Assembly (NCBI RefSeq): GCF_016865255.1
Contig: NZ_CP033381.1
Span: 1,736,001 to 1,800,000 of the forward strand
Direction of reading: 5' to 3'
Origin: Methylomonas sp. LW13
GTDB lineage: Bacteria; Pseudomonadota; Gammaproteobacteria; Methylococcales; Methylomonadaceae
Length of the DNA: 64,000 nucleotides
The translations under genes were made by a program, and so were the position numbers. This document shows positions 10,137-19,659 of this stretch, one piece after another. The notes beneath the pieces are model-generated. The model made no database searches, was not told the DNA's origin, and worked only from the letters and a program-made list of their open reading frames with translations. The stretch's first letter is position 1. Every line of letters starts with the position of its first letter.

Positions 10137-10244
10137 TAGTAAAAATTATTATTCTAATACAATGCGTTAATTGTTTTTTTGTGAATAAAATAAGTCGGCG
10201 ATTACGCATGGTGTAAAAAATTACGACATGTTTTGAAAAATCGA

Positions 10245-13061
10245 CTATCTGCTCAGCTTTTCAAGCAGTGCTTTTGCTTGTTCGCGGCCATTGAAAATAG
10301 CTTCGCCTTTTAGCGCTTCTTGTAATTCTTGCTTAGCCTCTTCCTGGCGTTGCAACTGATTGAGGGCAACTGCGATATGGTAGCGTATCTCAGAATCTTG
10401 CGAGAGTAGTGAGTGTGCATTTCGTAAGTAATGAAGCCCCTGTTCTATTTGCCCCGTGTTGACGAGGATCCAGCCTAAGGTATCGTTTGTCGCCGGTTGG
10501 TCAGGGGCCAATTTATGGGCCTGTTCGGCAATCGACAAGGCTTTGCTGTTGCCGTTATTGAGATATACATAAGCAAGGTTGTTCAGGAACTGCGGTTCGT
10601 TGGGGAATTGTTTCAATAGCTCGACGTAGTACTTTTCCGCCTCTTTAAACTTTCCGCTTTTCAGTAATTCGTTTGCAAAGGCTGCCATCGGTAGCTGGTC
10701 TTGAGGATGCTTTTTGACCCACTGATCCAGTAAATTGTAAGCTTTGTCCGGCTGATCGATTTTTTTCAAATTTTCATAAAGCAGCATCAATGAAGCTGTA
10801 TCCGGCTCCAGCTCGAAAGCTGCTTGGTAATGGCTGTTGGCCAAACTAAGGTTTTTGTCATGATCGGCGATGTTTCCCAATAGTCGGTGGGGAAAGGCGC
10901 GTTTGGGATATTGTTTTAACAGGCTTTCTGCGCGGCTCAATGCAAATACCGGTTTCCCATGGAGCAGTTCCATTTCCACCAAGGCAATTTGCGAAGGTAT
11001 ATGATTTTCGTCGACCAAAACGGCTTTTTTCAAGGTCTTTATGGCTTCAAAATAATCGCCTGCATCTATTTGATAACGAGCCGCTTTGTAAAGTTGTTTG
11101 ACATTAAACCGGGCTTGGTCAGCCATGCGGATAAATACACCTAAGGCTTTGTCCTTATTGTTATTAGCCAAGTAACTTCGAGCCAGGGCGTCCATAACCT
11201 GGGGGCTGTTCTTGTCGATTACTTCCGCTGCTTGTGCGGCGGCATTAGCCTCAGCAGCTTTGCCCATCTTCAGATTCAACTCAACCAAAGCCAAAAGTGT
11301 CGGTAATGATTTTTGATCAATCATCTTCGCTTTTGCCAGCCAGTCATTGGCTAGCTCATAGCGTCCGGCACTTTGCTCGACTTTGGCCAACTCGATAAGA
11401 ATATCGATGTCGCTCGGATGATTCTGCTGCAAGGTTTGCAGGCGCTGTCTGGCTTGATCAAGTTTGTTCTCGCCGACGTCCAGTTTACTTAGGTTAATTT
11501 GCGCGTCGAGAAAATTGGGGTTCAGTTCAATCGCCTTCTCGAAACTTTGCCGGGCCAGCTTGTATTGCCCGGTATTGACTTGAGCGGTCCCCAGTAAATT
11601 TAGTAGTGTAAAGTTTTTCGACGCTTTTTCATGCAGGGCTTGTGCGGTTTTCAACGCTTTTTCCGGTTCGCCACGGCTCATGTAAAGTGCCACGAGAGGA
11701 ATACCGGCCTTGACCGCATCCGGATTTTTTTTGAATGCCACTTCAAGGTCTTGAACTGCTGCCTGCTCCTGGCCCATTGCTAATCGGTTAAGGCCTATTT
11801 CGGCTTGTAGGCTGCCACTGTCATTCCCTAAAGCAGCGGCTTTTCCAAACATATTATTGGCCATATCGTGTTTGCCGGCCTTCATGAAAGCACTTCCCAA
11901 TAAAAATGCCAGGCGCTGATCCTGGGGATTGCGGATTTGCACCGGGCGGAGCAGATCAATAGCTTGCTCGGGTTCGTTTTTTTCTAAAAGTATGGTGGCC
12001 AACAATTTATACGTGCCTGATTGTTCCGGGTATTGCTTAACGTACAGACGCAAATACTCCGCTGCCAAGTCGTATCGTTGCAGGCTGTAGTTAACCAAGC
12101 CGGAGAGCATTAAAGTCGGACCATGTGCTGATAAATATTCCGGTTTGATGCCGGTGATGATGTCGGCCGCCACTTCCAATTCTTTAGTCGCCGCTTCTTT
12201 CTGGCTATTGCGTTCGAGTAAAACCGCATGTAGATAGGCTGCTTTCGGTTCAAATGGATAAGCTCTGCGCACATATTCCAAATCTTGCCGTGCCCGATCA
12301 TCTTGCTTTAAGTCCATTAACAGGCCTGCTCTGGCAAGCCGTGTGTCTACGTGATCGGGGTTGAGCTCAATTGCTTTGTCGTAAAATTTTAAAGCTTCAT
12401 CCAGTTCCATGTTGGCATGCTTGATCGAGCCTTTTGTATACCAAACGCCGGCATCGCTGGCTTGGATTTGTATGGCTTTCTCGGCAGCTTGATCGGCGCC
12501 TTTAATGTCGCCACGCTTTAACAGGGCATTCGCGCGCCCGATTGTGGCGTTCACCTGATTGGGAGCAATTTGCAAGGCAATGTCGAATTCATTCAGGGCT
12601 TCGCTGATTAGATTGAGTTGCAGGTATGCGTTACCGCGGTAAACATGCAAAACTGGACGCAAACCGCTATTGAACTGCGCCGGATCGATTTCCTTCAGCA
12701 GGTCGTTGTAACGGATTTGGTAGGTATAGAGCTTGGCCAGGTTTTCCGCTATTAAAGATGGGTCCGCGCCTAATTGTTTGGCTAGGCCAAGTTGGACTTC
12801 TGCTTCCGTCAACGATTTCTGTTGCAAGTAAATTTCGCCAAGCAGCATGTGAGCCGAAACATATCTTTCATTTTGCTGTAACGCATTCTTTAACTGGATG
12901 ATCGCTTCGGCATTGTTCTGATTTCTGTAGGACTGTAACGCCTCTTCGTAAAACTTGCCGGCCTGGATGTCGTCGGCAAAGCTTATCTGTACGGGGTTGA
13001 GCGCCAGAATCAGCAGTAGTTTATTTAACGGGAAATTGGATTTCATCGGATGTTTGCGCAT
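10245..13061 (-). CDS. PEP-CTERM system TPR-repeat lipoprotein/secreted protein PrsT-like
   Basis: 938-aa protein made almost wholly of tetratricopeptide repeats; the A-x3-Y/F...A-x2-LNP pattern recurs about every 34 residues from residue 30 to the end. It has an N-terminal signal peptide (KLLLILALNPVQISFA) but no clear lipobox Cys. Length and architecture match PrsT (TIGR02917), a TPR protein encoded in PEP-CTERM/exosortase exopolysaccharide loci and thought to help assemble or export surface polysaccharide. Here it stands without the usual prsK, prsR or exosortase neighbours, but next to another PEP-CTERM gene. The ATG at 13061 gives a short basic N-terminus; an in-frame ATG five codons later is an alternative. 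The spacing to the flagellar regulator flrB, which is divergent, is 193 bases. Confidence 0.82.
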   Translation of the reverse strand: MRKHPMKSNFPLNKLLLILALNPVQISFADDIQAGKFYEEALQSYRNQNNAEAIIQLKNALQQNERYVSAHMLLGEIYLQQKSLTEAEVQLGLAKQLGADPSLIAENLAKLYTYQIRYNDLLKEIDPAQFNSGLRPVLHVYRGNAYLQLNLISEALNEFDIALQIAPNQVNATIGRANALLKRGDIKGADQAAEKAIQIQASDAGVWYTKGSIKHANMELDEALKFYDKAIELNPDHVDTRLARAGLLMDLKQDDRARQDLEYVRRAYPFEPKAAYLHAVLLERNSQKEAATKELEVAADIITGIKPEYLSAHGPTLMLSGLVNYSLQRYDLAAEYLRLYVKQYPEQSGTYKLLATILLEKNEPEQAIDLLRPVQIRNPQDQRLAFLLGSAFMKAGKHDMANNMFGKAAALGNDSGSLQAEIGLNRLAMGQEQAAVQDLEVAFKKNPDAVKAGIPLVALYMSRGEPEKALKTAQALHEKASKNFTLLNLLGTAQVNTGQYKLARQSFEKAIELNPNFLDAQINLSKLDVGENKLDQARQRLQTLQQNHPSDIDILIELAKVEQSAGRYELANDWLAKAKMIDQKSLPTLLALVELNLKMGKAAEANAAAQAAEVIDKNSPQVMDALARSYLANNNKDKALGVFIRMADQARFNVKQLYKAARYQIDAGDYFEAIKTLKKAVLVDENHIPSQIALVEMELLHGKPVFALSRAESLLKQYPKRAFPHRLLGNIADHDKNLSLANSHYQAAFELEPDTASLMLLYENLKKIDQPDKAYNLLDQWVKKHPQDQLPMAAFANELLKSGKFKEAEKYYVELLKQFPNEPQFLNNLAYVYLNNGNSKALSIAEQAHKLAPDQPATNDTLGWILVNTGQIEQGLHYLRNAHSLLSQDSEIRYHIAVALNQLQRQEEAKQELQEALKGEAIFNGREQAKALLEKLSR

Positions 13062-13204
13062 AGCGAAATTGGGAGTTGCTCAAGTGTGCACATAGCATAG
13101 TCGTAAAGCCAACTCGCCACCAGTCCGGAACTAACAGCCGGCTTCTTGTCGTCAAAAACTTGACTGGTCGCATTTAAGAATATGATTTTAAATGTAAATT
13201 TAAA

Positions 13205-13220
13205 TGGTCTAAATTTTGCT
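13205..13220 (+). promoter_or_regulatory. Sigma-54 promoter of flrBC
   Basis: TGGTCTAAATTTTGCT has GG-N10-GC spacing and a TTTGC -12 element. It lies 35 bases before the flrB ATG, with a start expected near 13231. In Vibrio and Pseudomonas the flrBC/fleSR operon is sigma-54 dependent and activated by FlrA/FleQ, whose gene is not in this window. Confidence 0.6.
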
Positions 13221-13254
13221 TTTAGCGTCTGGACAATCAATTAGGCGACTAAAT

Positions 13255-14460
13255 ATGGGTACTTTAGAGCTGCATCAACAACAAAAAACCGAGCGCTTGA
13301 CCGATGCATTCCGGATATTTAACGAACTTTCAGAAAATCTGGCGCATTCTTACCAAGGTTTGGAAGAGCAAGTGGCCAAGCTCAATCGGGAGTTACAGGC
13401 TGCCCGTAGCGAGCGTTTAAATACGCTGATTGAGAAGGAAAAGCTCGCCAGCCGCTTGCAACAAATTCTGGCAGCCTTGCCGGCGGCGGTAGTGGTGCTT
13501 AATTCGCACGGTTTAATCATCGATTGCAATGTTCATTCGGTGGACTTTTTGGGTGAACCTTTGTTGGGCCAATTGTGGTCGAGTGTGGCTGCGCGCAGTT
13601 TGCAACCGGTGTTCGAATCGCCGCATGAACGACAGCTCCGAGACGGACGTAAAGTCAATATCACTCATAGTTCATTGGGTAACGATAACGAGCAAATTAT
13701 TTTGTTATCGGATGTCAGCGAATTGCGTTCCTTACAAGACACGCTGGCTCAGCATAAGCAGCTCAGCGCGATGGGCGAAATGGTGGCCGGTCTGGCGCAT
13801 CAGGTGCGCACACCGCTGGCAACCGCGATTCTGTATGCCTCGCAAATGAGCAAACCCGCTATAAGCGACGAAAAACGCCAACAGTTCTCCGAGAAAATTT
13901 TAGAACGCCTGCATCACCTGGAGCGCCAAGTGAACGACATGCTGATTTTTGCTAAACAGGGCCGAATGGCCATGCAAAGCTTTTCATTGCGGCGGCTACT
14001 GGCGCATCTTGCCGAAGCGGCTGATAGTTTTGCCTGCGAATTTAGCATTGAAAATCGCATCAGCACCGATCAGTTACTTGGCAATGAGGATGCGCTGCGA
14101 GGAGCGCTACTGAATTTAATCAATAACGCGGCCGAGGCGGGTGCGCGCAACATTGCATTAACGGTCCGGCGTAGCGATTTAGGCTGCATCGACATCAAGG
14201 TGACGGATGATGGGCCCGGTATAGCCCAAGCCCAGCAAACTAAATTATTCGAACCGTTCTACACCACCAAATCCAATGGCACCGGCTTGGGGTTGGCGGT
14301 GGTGGACAGTGTGGCACGCGCCCATGGCGGCAGTGTCATATGCCGTTCGACGCCGGGGCTGGGGACGAGTTTTAGTTTGAGTCTGCCCTGTGTCAGTCAA
14401 TACACCCTCGGCTTATCCGTCGGTCATGCCAAAATGGAGCAAAATGATGAAACAGTATGA
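13255..14460 (+). CDS. flrB: Flagellar two-component sensor histidine kinase FlrB/FleS
   Basis: Soluble 401-aa kinase that phosphorylates the sigma-54 activator FlrC to turn on mid-class flagellar genes. Order: a coiled coil (about 20-75), a PAS-like domain (75-165), a dimerisation/phosphoacceptor helix with H182 in GEMVAGLAHQVRTPLA, then an HATPase with the N box NLINNAAEA, the G1 box DDGPGIA and the G2 box GTGLGLAVV. No membrane segment is seen, as is typical of FlrB/FleS. The ATG at 13255 was chosen over an upstream TTG (13216) because the sigma-54 promoter at 13205-13220 overlaps that longer frame. The 3' end overlaps flrC. Confidence 0.93.
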   Translation: MGTLELHQQQKTERLTDAFRIFNELSENLAHSYQGLEEQVAKLNRELQAARSERLNTLIEKEKLASRLQQILAALPAAVVVLNSHGLIIDCNVHSVDFLGEPLLGQLWSSVAARSLQPVFESPHERQLRDGRKVNITHSSLGNDNEQIILLSDVSELRSLQDTLAQHKQLSAMGEMVAGLAHQVRTPLATAILYASQMSKPAISDEKRQQFSEKILERLHHLERQVNDMLIFAKQGRMAMQSFSLRRLLAHLAEAADSFACEFSIENRISTDQLLGNEDALRGALLNLINNAAEAGARNIALTVRRSDLGCIDIKVTDDGPGIAQAQQTKLFEPFYTTKSNGTGLGLAVVDSVARAHGGSVICRSTPGLGTSFSLSLPCVSQYTLGLSVGHAKMEQNDETV

Positions 14461-15829
14461 TGTACTTATCGTCGAAGACGACATGGCTTTATGCGAGGCC
14501 CTATGCGATACCTTGGAAATTGAAGGCTATCGGGTCATCTCCGCTAAACACGGTATCGAGGCTTTGAGCCAATTAGCCAAGCATCCGGTCCGGCTGGTGG
14601 TCAGCGATGTGCAAATGCCGGTGATGGACGGTTTTCAGCTGTTACAGAATATTCAGCAAAAGTTCGAACAGTTACCGGTGTTGCTGATGACGGCTTACGG
14701 CACCATTCCCAAAGCGGTGGAAGCTATGCAGTCCGGTGCGGCCGACTATCTGATCAAACCGTTCGAAGCCGGGATGTTGGTCGATAAGGTGGCGTCGTTG
14801 ATTACGCGGCAAGCTCCAGTGGTTAACGAGCGGGTGGTGGCTGACGAGAGCATGAAAAAGCTTTATGCCTTGGCCAGTAAAGTTGCCAAAACCGACGTGA
14901 CCATGTTGCTGGAAGGCGAGAGCGGTACCGGTAAGGAAGTGCTGGCCCGTTACGTTCATCGCAACTCGCATTATCATGCCGGCCCGTTCGAGGCTATTAA
15001 TTGCGCGGCGATTCCGGAAAACATGCTGGAAGCGATGTTGTTCGGTTATGAAAAAGGCGCATTTACCGGTGCGATTCAATCGGCGCCCGGCAAGTTCGAG
15101 CTGGCGCAGGGCGGCACCTTATTACTGGACGAGATTTCCGAGATGGATATTTCGCTGCAAGCCAAATTGCTGCGGGTGTTGCAGGAAAAAGAGGTTGAAC
15201 GCCTGGGTAGCCATCGCAAAATCGCGCTGAACGTCAGAATTTTGGCGACTACCAATCGCAAATTAAAAGAGTATGTGCAGGACGGCCGGTTTCGCGAAGA
15301 TCTATATTTCCGCTTGAGCGTATTTCCACTCAAAATTCCGCCACTCCGGGAACGGACGGGCGATATTTTGCCGCTGGCGCTGGAGTTGTTGCACAAGCAT
15401 AGTCCGGCTGGGAAAGCGGTCGGCGGCTTTGACGAGGCGGCCATGATCAAGTTGTCTGAATACAGTTGGCCGGGTAATGTCAGAGAGTTGGAAAACGTGG
15501 TGCAGCGGGCCTTGATCCTGCAAAGCCGGCATCAAATTGGCGCCGACGACCTGATTTTTGAGGAAGATATGTTGGTTTTGCCGAGTTTGCCCGCTGCTGT
15601 GCAAAGTCTTGCCGTAGAATCGCGGCAAACCGATGGCGAGAGCAGCCCTTTCGAGCTCGGCAGCTTGGGCGACGGCGTGCGTTCGGCTGAGGAAAAAATC
15701 ATTTTGCAAATGTTACGCGACGTCAGCGGCAGCCGGAAAACCACAGCCGCCAAGCTGGGTATCAGTCCGCGCACTCTGCGTTATAAAATTGCGCGGATGA
15801 AAGAGGCGGGAGTGATGGTACCAGGTTAA
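14447..15829 (+). CDS. flrC: Sigma-54 dependent flagellar response regulator FlrC/FleR
   Basis: 460-aa bacterial enhancer-binding protein, NtrC class. The receiver domain has acidic residues at 10-12 and phosphoacceptor D54 in SDVQMPVMDG. The central AAA+ domain shows Walker A GESGTGKE, the sigma-54 contact loop GAFTGA and Walker B GGTLLLDE. The C-terminal Fis-type helix-turn-helix is TTAAKLGISPRTLRYKI. It activates fliE and downstream operons; a sigma-54 promoter lies 5 bases after its stop. The start overlaps the end of flrB by 14 bases. Two adjacent ATGs exist (14444 and 14447), and the second is better spaced from GGAG at 14436-14439. Confidence 0.95.
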   Translation: MKQYDVLIVEDDMALCEALCDTLEIEGYRVISAKHGIEALSQLAKHPVRLVVSDVQMPVMDGFQLLQNIQQKFEQLPVLLMTAYGTIPKAVEAMQSGAADYLIKPFEAGMLVDKVASLITRQAPVVNERVVADESMKKLYALASKVAKTDVTMLLEGESGTGKEVLARYVHRNSHYHAGPFEAINCAAIPENMLEAMLFGYEKGAFTGAIQSAPGKFELAQGGTLLLDEISEMDISLQAKLLRVLQEKEVERLGSHRKIALNVRILATTNRKLKEYVQDGRFREDLYFRLSVFPLKIPPLRERTGDILPLALELLHKHSPAGKAVGGFDEAAMIKLSEYSWPGNVRELENVVQRALILQSRHQIGADDLIFEEDMLVLPSLPAAVQSLAVESRQTDGESSPFELGSLGDGVRSAEEKIILQMLRDVSGSRKTTAAKLGISPRTLRYKIARMKEAGVMVPG

Positions 15830-15833
15830 ATCT

Positions 15834-15849
15834 TGGCTTGAAAAATGCT
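15834..15849 (+). promoter_or_regulatory. Sigma-54 promoter of the fliE-K operon
   Basis: TGGCTTGAAAAATGCT matches TGGC at -24 and TGC at -12 with the required 10-base spacing. It lies just after flrC and 36 bases before the fliE ATG, and FlrC-dependent activation is expected. Confidence 0.72.
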
Positions 15850-15884
15850 TATGCTAAGCAAGGCAACCTAAAAGAGTCATTATC

Positions 15885-16196
15885 ATGTCAGATATGAATG
15901 TTAACCAAGTGCTCGCCCAGATGCGGGCCATGTCCATAGAGGCCGGTGCCAAGCCACAGCCTAGCGACACCTCCGGCGATTTTGCCGCCATGTTGAAACA
16001 ATCCATCGACGCAGTGAATAACACTCAGCAAACCGCCAGCGGTTTGGCTAAATCCTTTGAGATGGGTCAGAGTGACGTCAGTTTGGCGGAAGTGATGATT
16101 GCCTCGCAAAAAGCCAGCGTTTCTTTTCAGGCCATGCTCCAGGTGCGTAACAAACTGGTGGATGCTTATAAGGACGTGATGGGCATGTCAATGTAG
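15885..16196 (+). CDS. fliE: Flagellar hook-basal body protein FliE
   Basis: 103-aa adaptor that joins the MS ring to the proximal rod and assembles early at the export gate. It is a small helical protein. The conserved C-terminal half is visible (SDVSLAEVMIASQKASVSFQAMLQVRNKLVDAYKDVM). No signal peptide is present, consistent with type III export. First gene of the fliEFGHIJK operon behind a sigma-54 promoter; AAAAGAG serves as the ribosome binding site. fliF follows after 17 bases. Confidence 0.96.
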   Translation: MSDMNVNQVLAQMRAMSIEAGAKPQPSDTSGDFAAMLKQSIDAVNNTQQTASGLAKSFEMGQSDVSLAEVMIASQKASVSFQAMLQVRNKLVDAYKDVMGMSM

Positions 16197-16213
16197 GCAG
16201 CGGAAGATAAGCC

Positions 16214-17965
16214 ATGAGCGAACTAGACAGAAATCTACCGATGGAGGCCCATACCCAATCAAGTATGGCAAACGCCGACAAAATGCACCCTGCATTGAAA
16301 AGCCTGAGCAAAATGCCGATGGCACGTCAGGTCGGCTTGATGTTGGGTTTGGCTCTTAGTGTGGCTATAGGCGTAGCGGTGGTGTTGTGGTCGCAGGCCC
16401 CGTCTTACGATTTACTGTTTTCCGGTGTGGCGGAAAAAGATTCTGCGGAAATTCTCGATGCGCTGAGCAAGTTAAATGTCGATTACAAGGTCGAAACCGG
16501 CTCCGGCGCGATCATGGTGCCGGCCGATAGTGTGCGGGAACTGAAATTAAAATTGGCCGCACAAGGCTTGCCGCGCAGTGCCAGCTTGGGCTATGAATTG
16601 CTGGAAAAAGACAATGGCTTCGGCGCCAGCAAAAATGTTGAACAAATGCGCTTTCAGCGCGCGTTGGAAGGCGAAATCGCCCTGACGATTCAAACCATTC
16701 AAAACGTCAAATCCGCAAAAGTGCTGCTGGCTATTCCGGTGCAATCGGTATTTGTCCGGGAACGCAAAAAGCCCAGCGCCTCGGTGGTCGTCGAGCTCTA
16801 TCAAGGCCGCACCCTGGAAAAAGAGCAAATCGAATCTATTGTGCATTTGGTCGCTTCCAGCGTGCCATTGATGGAAGCCAGTCAGGTGACGGTCGTGGAT
16901 CAGAAAGGCCGCTTGTTGAACAGCAAGGAAGGCGGCGAAGATATGTCCTTGTCCAGCAAGCAGTTCGAATACAAGAAAAATATAGAAGAGCATCTACGTG
17001 GCCGAATCGAAAACATCCTGACGCCACTGGTAGGCGGCGACGGCATGCGGGCGCAAATTTCCGCGGACGTCGATTTCACCGTCACCGAAAAAACCCAGGA
17101 AATGTTTAACCCGGATTTGCCTGCTCTGCGTAGCGAGCAAACTCAGGAAGAAAATAACTCCTTATCCAAAGTGCAAGGTGTGCCCGGCGCTTTATCCAAT
17201 CAACCCCCACCCACGGGTACCGCGCCTGAAGTCGCTAGTGGCCAGGAAAAACAAGCTGCCGCAGAATCCGGTTCCGGCTCGTCCAACAAAACCGCGACCC
17301 GTAATTACGAACTGGATAAAACCATTACTCATACTAGACTGGCCACAGGTGCCTTAAGACGCCTGTCGGTGGCGGTAGTGGTGGACGATAAAAAAGTTGT
17401 GCAAGCCGACGGTAAAGCGACCTTAGTGGCTTACTCGCAAGAAGATCTGAATCAACTTCGCGACTTGGTCAAACAGGCAGTGGGTTATGATAACAGCCGC
17501 GGCGATCAGGTAACGGTCACCAATGTCGCGTTTAGATTGCCCGATGCGCTGGAAGAAGTCCCTTCCGAACCCATCTGGCAACAACCCTGGTTTGCCAGCG
17601 CGCTGAAACAATTGGCCGCCGTTGCAGTGGTGGTGTTGCTGATCATGGGGGTATTGCGTCCCGGCCTGCGCACTTTGGTGGCGAAGGAAGAACAGTTAGA
17701 AGCCCTTGAGCAAGCCAAAGCAATCGCGGAAGCGACGGGTGGTGTGGTGCGTTTCGACGAGACCGGCAAGCCGGTGGCTGTGGCGGTGTCGGTGGATGAA
17801 GAAACCGGCGAAGTGCGCACCATCACCACTGGCGTGGAGGATTTATTGTTACTCGAAGCGCCGCAAAGCTATGAAAAACGTTTGGAATATGTGCAAAAAC
17901 TCATAGACGAAGATCCTAAATTGGTCGCGCAAGTGATCAAAACCTGGTTGAAAGACGATGGCTGA
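16214..17965 (+). CDS. fliF: Flagellar MS-ring protein FliF
   Basis: 583-aa inner-membrane protein that forms the MS ring of the basal body. Two membrane segments are seen, near residue 45 (GLMLGLALSVAIGVAVVLW) and near residue 465 (LAAVAVVVLLIMGVLRP). Between them is the periplasmic ring-building region with YscJ/FliF-type repeats and a low-complexity Pro/Gly/Ser loop (about 315-360). The cytoplasmic C-terminus ends VAQVIKTWLKDDG, the FliG-binding helix. The stop overlaps the fliG start by 8 bases, so translation is coupled. Confidence 0.97.
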   Translation: MSELDRNLPMEAHTQSSMANADKMHPALKSLSKMPMARQVGLMLGLALSVAIGVAVVLWSQAPSYDLLFSGVAEKDSAEILDALSKLNVDYKVETGSGAIMVPADSVRELKLKLAAQGLPRSASLGYELLEKDNGFGASKNVEQMRFQRALEGEIALTIQTIQNVKSAKVLLAIPVQSVFVRERKKPSASVVVELYQGRTLEKEQIESIVHLVASSVPLMEASQVTVVDQKGRLLNSKEGGEDMSLSSKQFEYKKNIEEHLRGRIENILTPLVGGDGMRAQISADVDFTVTEKTQEMFNPDLPALRSEQTQEENNSLSKVQGVPGALSNQPPPTGTAPEVASGQEKQAAAESGSGSSNKTATRNYELDKTITHTRLATGALRRLSVAVVVDDKKVVQADGKATLVAYSQEDLNQLRDLVKQAVGYDNSRGDQVTVTNVAFRLPDALEEVPSEPIWQQPWFASALKQLAAVAVVVLLIMGVLRPGLRTLVAKEEQLEALEQAKAIAEATGGVVRFDETGKPVAVAVSVDEETGEVRTITTGVEDLLLLEAPQSYEKRLEYVQKLIDEDPKLVAQVIKTWLKDDG

Positions 17966-18968
17966 GCAAGAGAAATTAACGCATGCGCAACGGGCTTCGC
18001 TGCTGTTATTGGCGGTGGGGCAGGATAGAGCAGCCTCGGTATTGCGGCATATGGGACCGAAAGAAGTGCAATTGATCGGTTCGAACATGGCGCAGCTTGG
18101 ACCGATTAGCTCGGGCATGGTTGATGAAGTGCTGGAAGAATTCATCATCGAAATCAAAAACGAAACGGGTCTGGGGCTGGACTCCGACGAATACATTCGT
18201 AATATGCTGACCAACGCGCTGGGTGCGGATAAAGCCGGCAGCATCATCGACCGGATTTTGTTGGGCGCCAACAGCAAGGGTATCGAACAGCTGAAATGGA
18301 TGGATACTCGGTCCATCGCCGATTTGATTCGTCTGGAACATCCGCAAATCATTTCCATAATTTTGTCGTTGCTGGATGCCGATCAGGCCGCCGACGTACT
18401 GACCTTATTGCCGCAAAACATGCGTTCGGATATTTTGATGCGCATCGCTACTTTAGAAGGTGTGCAGCCCGCCGCTTTGCGCGAGTTGGACGACATCATG
18501 GAGAAACAGTTGACCGGCAGCGACGGCGTCAAATCCTCGCAAATCGGCGGTATCGACGCGGCGGCCAATATCCTTAACTTTATCGAAAGCGGTATCAGCG
18601 ATCCGATGATGCAAGACATCAACGAAGCCAACGCCGATTTGGGCCAACGCATCCAGGATAAAATGTTTGTGTTCGGCGATTTGATCAATGTCGATGATCG
18701 CGGTATTCAAACCCTGTTGCGCGAAGTGTCCACCGATCAGCTGCTGTTGGCTCTGCGCGGCGTGGAAACCGGTTTACGCGACAAAGTGTTTGCCAATATG
18801 TCCAGACGCGCGGCGGAAATGTTGCGTGACGACTTGGAAGCTGCACCGCCTGCACGCTTAAGCGAAGTGGAGGCCGCGCAAAAAGATATTCTGGCGATAG
18901 CCAAACGCTTGTCCGATGCGGGTGAAATAGCTTTGGGTGGCGGTGGCGGTGGCGATGAGTTCGTCTAA
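17958..18968 (+). CDS. fliG: Flagellar motor switch protein FliG
   Basis: 336-aa cytoplasmic rotor component that transmits torque from the stator and sets rotation direction. The N-terminal FliF-binding domain, the middle EHPQIISIILSLL segment (EHPQ motif contacting FliM) and the C-terminal torque helix with charged residues (VSTDQLLLALRG, MSRRAAEMLRDDLE) are all recognisable. The C-terminus has a Gly-rich end (GGGGGGDEFV). It overlaps fliF by 8 bases and fliH by 14. Confidence 0.97.
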   Translation: MAEQEKLTHAQRASLLLLAVGQDRAASVLRHMGPKEVQLIGSNMAQLGPISSGMVDEVLEEFIIEIKNETGLGLDSDEYIRNMLTNALGADKAGSIIDRILLGANSKGIEQLKWMDTRSIADLIRLEHPQIISIILSLLDADQAADVLTLLPQNMRSDILMRIATLEGVQPAALRELDDIMEKQLTGSDGVKSSQIGGIDAAANILNFIESGISDPMMQDINEANADLGQRIQDKMFVFGDLINVDDRGIQTLLREVSTDQLLLALRGVETGLRDKVFANMSRRAAEMLRDDLEAAPPARLSEVEAAQKDILAIAKRLSDAGEIALGGGGGGDEFV

Positions 18969-19659
18969 GGGCAATAAGTTTTCCGAGTCTGAATTACAGG
19001 CTCTGGATCGCTGGACCAATCTGCAGGATTTCAGCAACCCGCGTTCCGAAGCCGTCGAATTGGAGGAAGTAACCCAGGTTTTGACCGCGGAACAGATTGA
19101 AGAAATTCAAAAGCAGGCCTACGCAGAAGCCTTCGAACAAGGTAAGCAGCAAGGTTATGCGGACGGGCAAAAGGAAGGTTTTGAAGCAGGGCGCAAACAA
19201 GGCTATGAAGAAAGCGTGCATTTGCTGCAAAAGCAGGCGGCCGAGTTCGCCAATTTACTGGAGGCGCTCAGCGAGCCCTTCAAACAACTCGACGAGTCGG
19301 TCGAGCAGGAGTTGGTGAAATTAACCATCGCGATTGCCAGTCAATTGATTCGCCGGGAGTTGAAGTTAGAACCCGGCGAGATCGTCGGCGTAGTCAGGGA
19401 GGCGATCAATGCTTTGCCGCTGGCATCTCAGAAGGTCACCGTCAACTTGCACCCCGAAGATGCGGCCTTGGTGCGTACTGCGTTAAAACTCGATGAAAAT
19501 ATGCCGCCTTGGCGCTTACAGGAAAATCCCTTGTTGAGCCGTGGCGGCTGCACCGTTGAAACCGAAATGTCCAGAATCGATGCCAGCGTCGAAAGCCGGG
19601 TAGCCGCCGTGATCGCCACCGTATTGGGCGGCGAGCGGCGTGAGGATTTTGGGCGATGA
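18955..19659 (+). CDS. fliH: Flagellar assembly protein FliH
   Basis: 234-aa peripheral stator protein of the type III export ATPase; it dimerises and restrains FliI. An N-terminal segment is followed by an FliH-like stretch with GxxxG-type repeats (EQGKQQGYADGQKEGFEAGRKQ, residues 62-83) and a C-terminal globular domain. The ATG at 18955 lies inside the fliG end (14-base overlap); an upstream in-frame start at 18937 would read through the Gly-rich fliG tail and is unlikely. It overlaps fliI by 4 bases (ATGA). Confidence 0.93.
   Translation: MSSSKGNKFSESELQALDRWTNLQDFSNPRSEAVELEEVTQVLTAEQIEEIQKQAYAEAFEQGKQQGYADGQKEGFEAGRKQGYEESVHLLQKQAAEFANLLEALSEPFKQLDESVEQELVKLTIAIASQLIRRELKLEPGEIVGVVREAINALPLASQKVTVNLHPEDAALVRTALKLDENMPPWRLQENPLLSRGGCTVETEMSRIDASVESRVAAVIATVLGGERREDFGR

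Noticed and set aside
13062..13204. A sigma-54 promoter for the leftward PrsT-like gene
   Set aside because: The best candidate has a GG-N10-GC spacing by chance only, with GGC in place of TGC at -12 and no other support.
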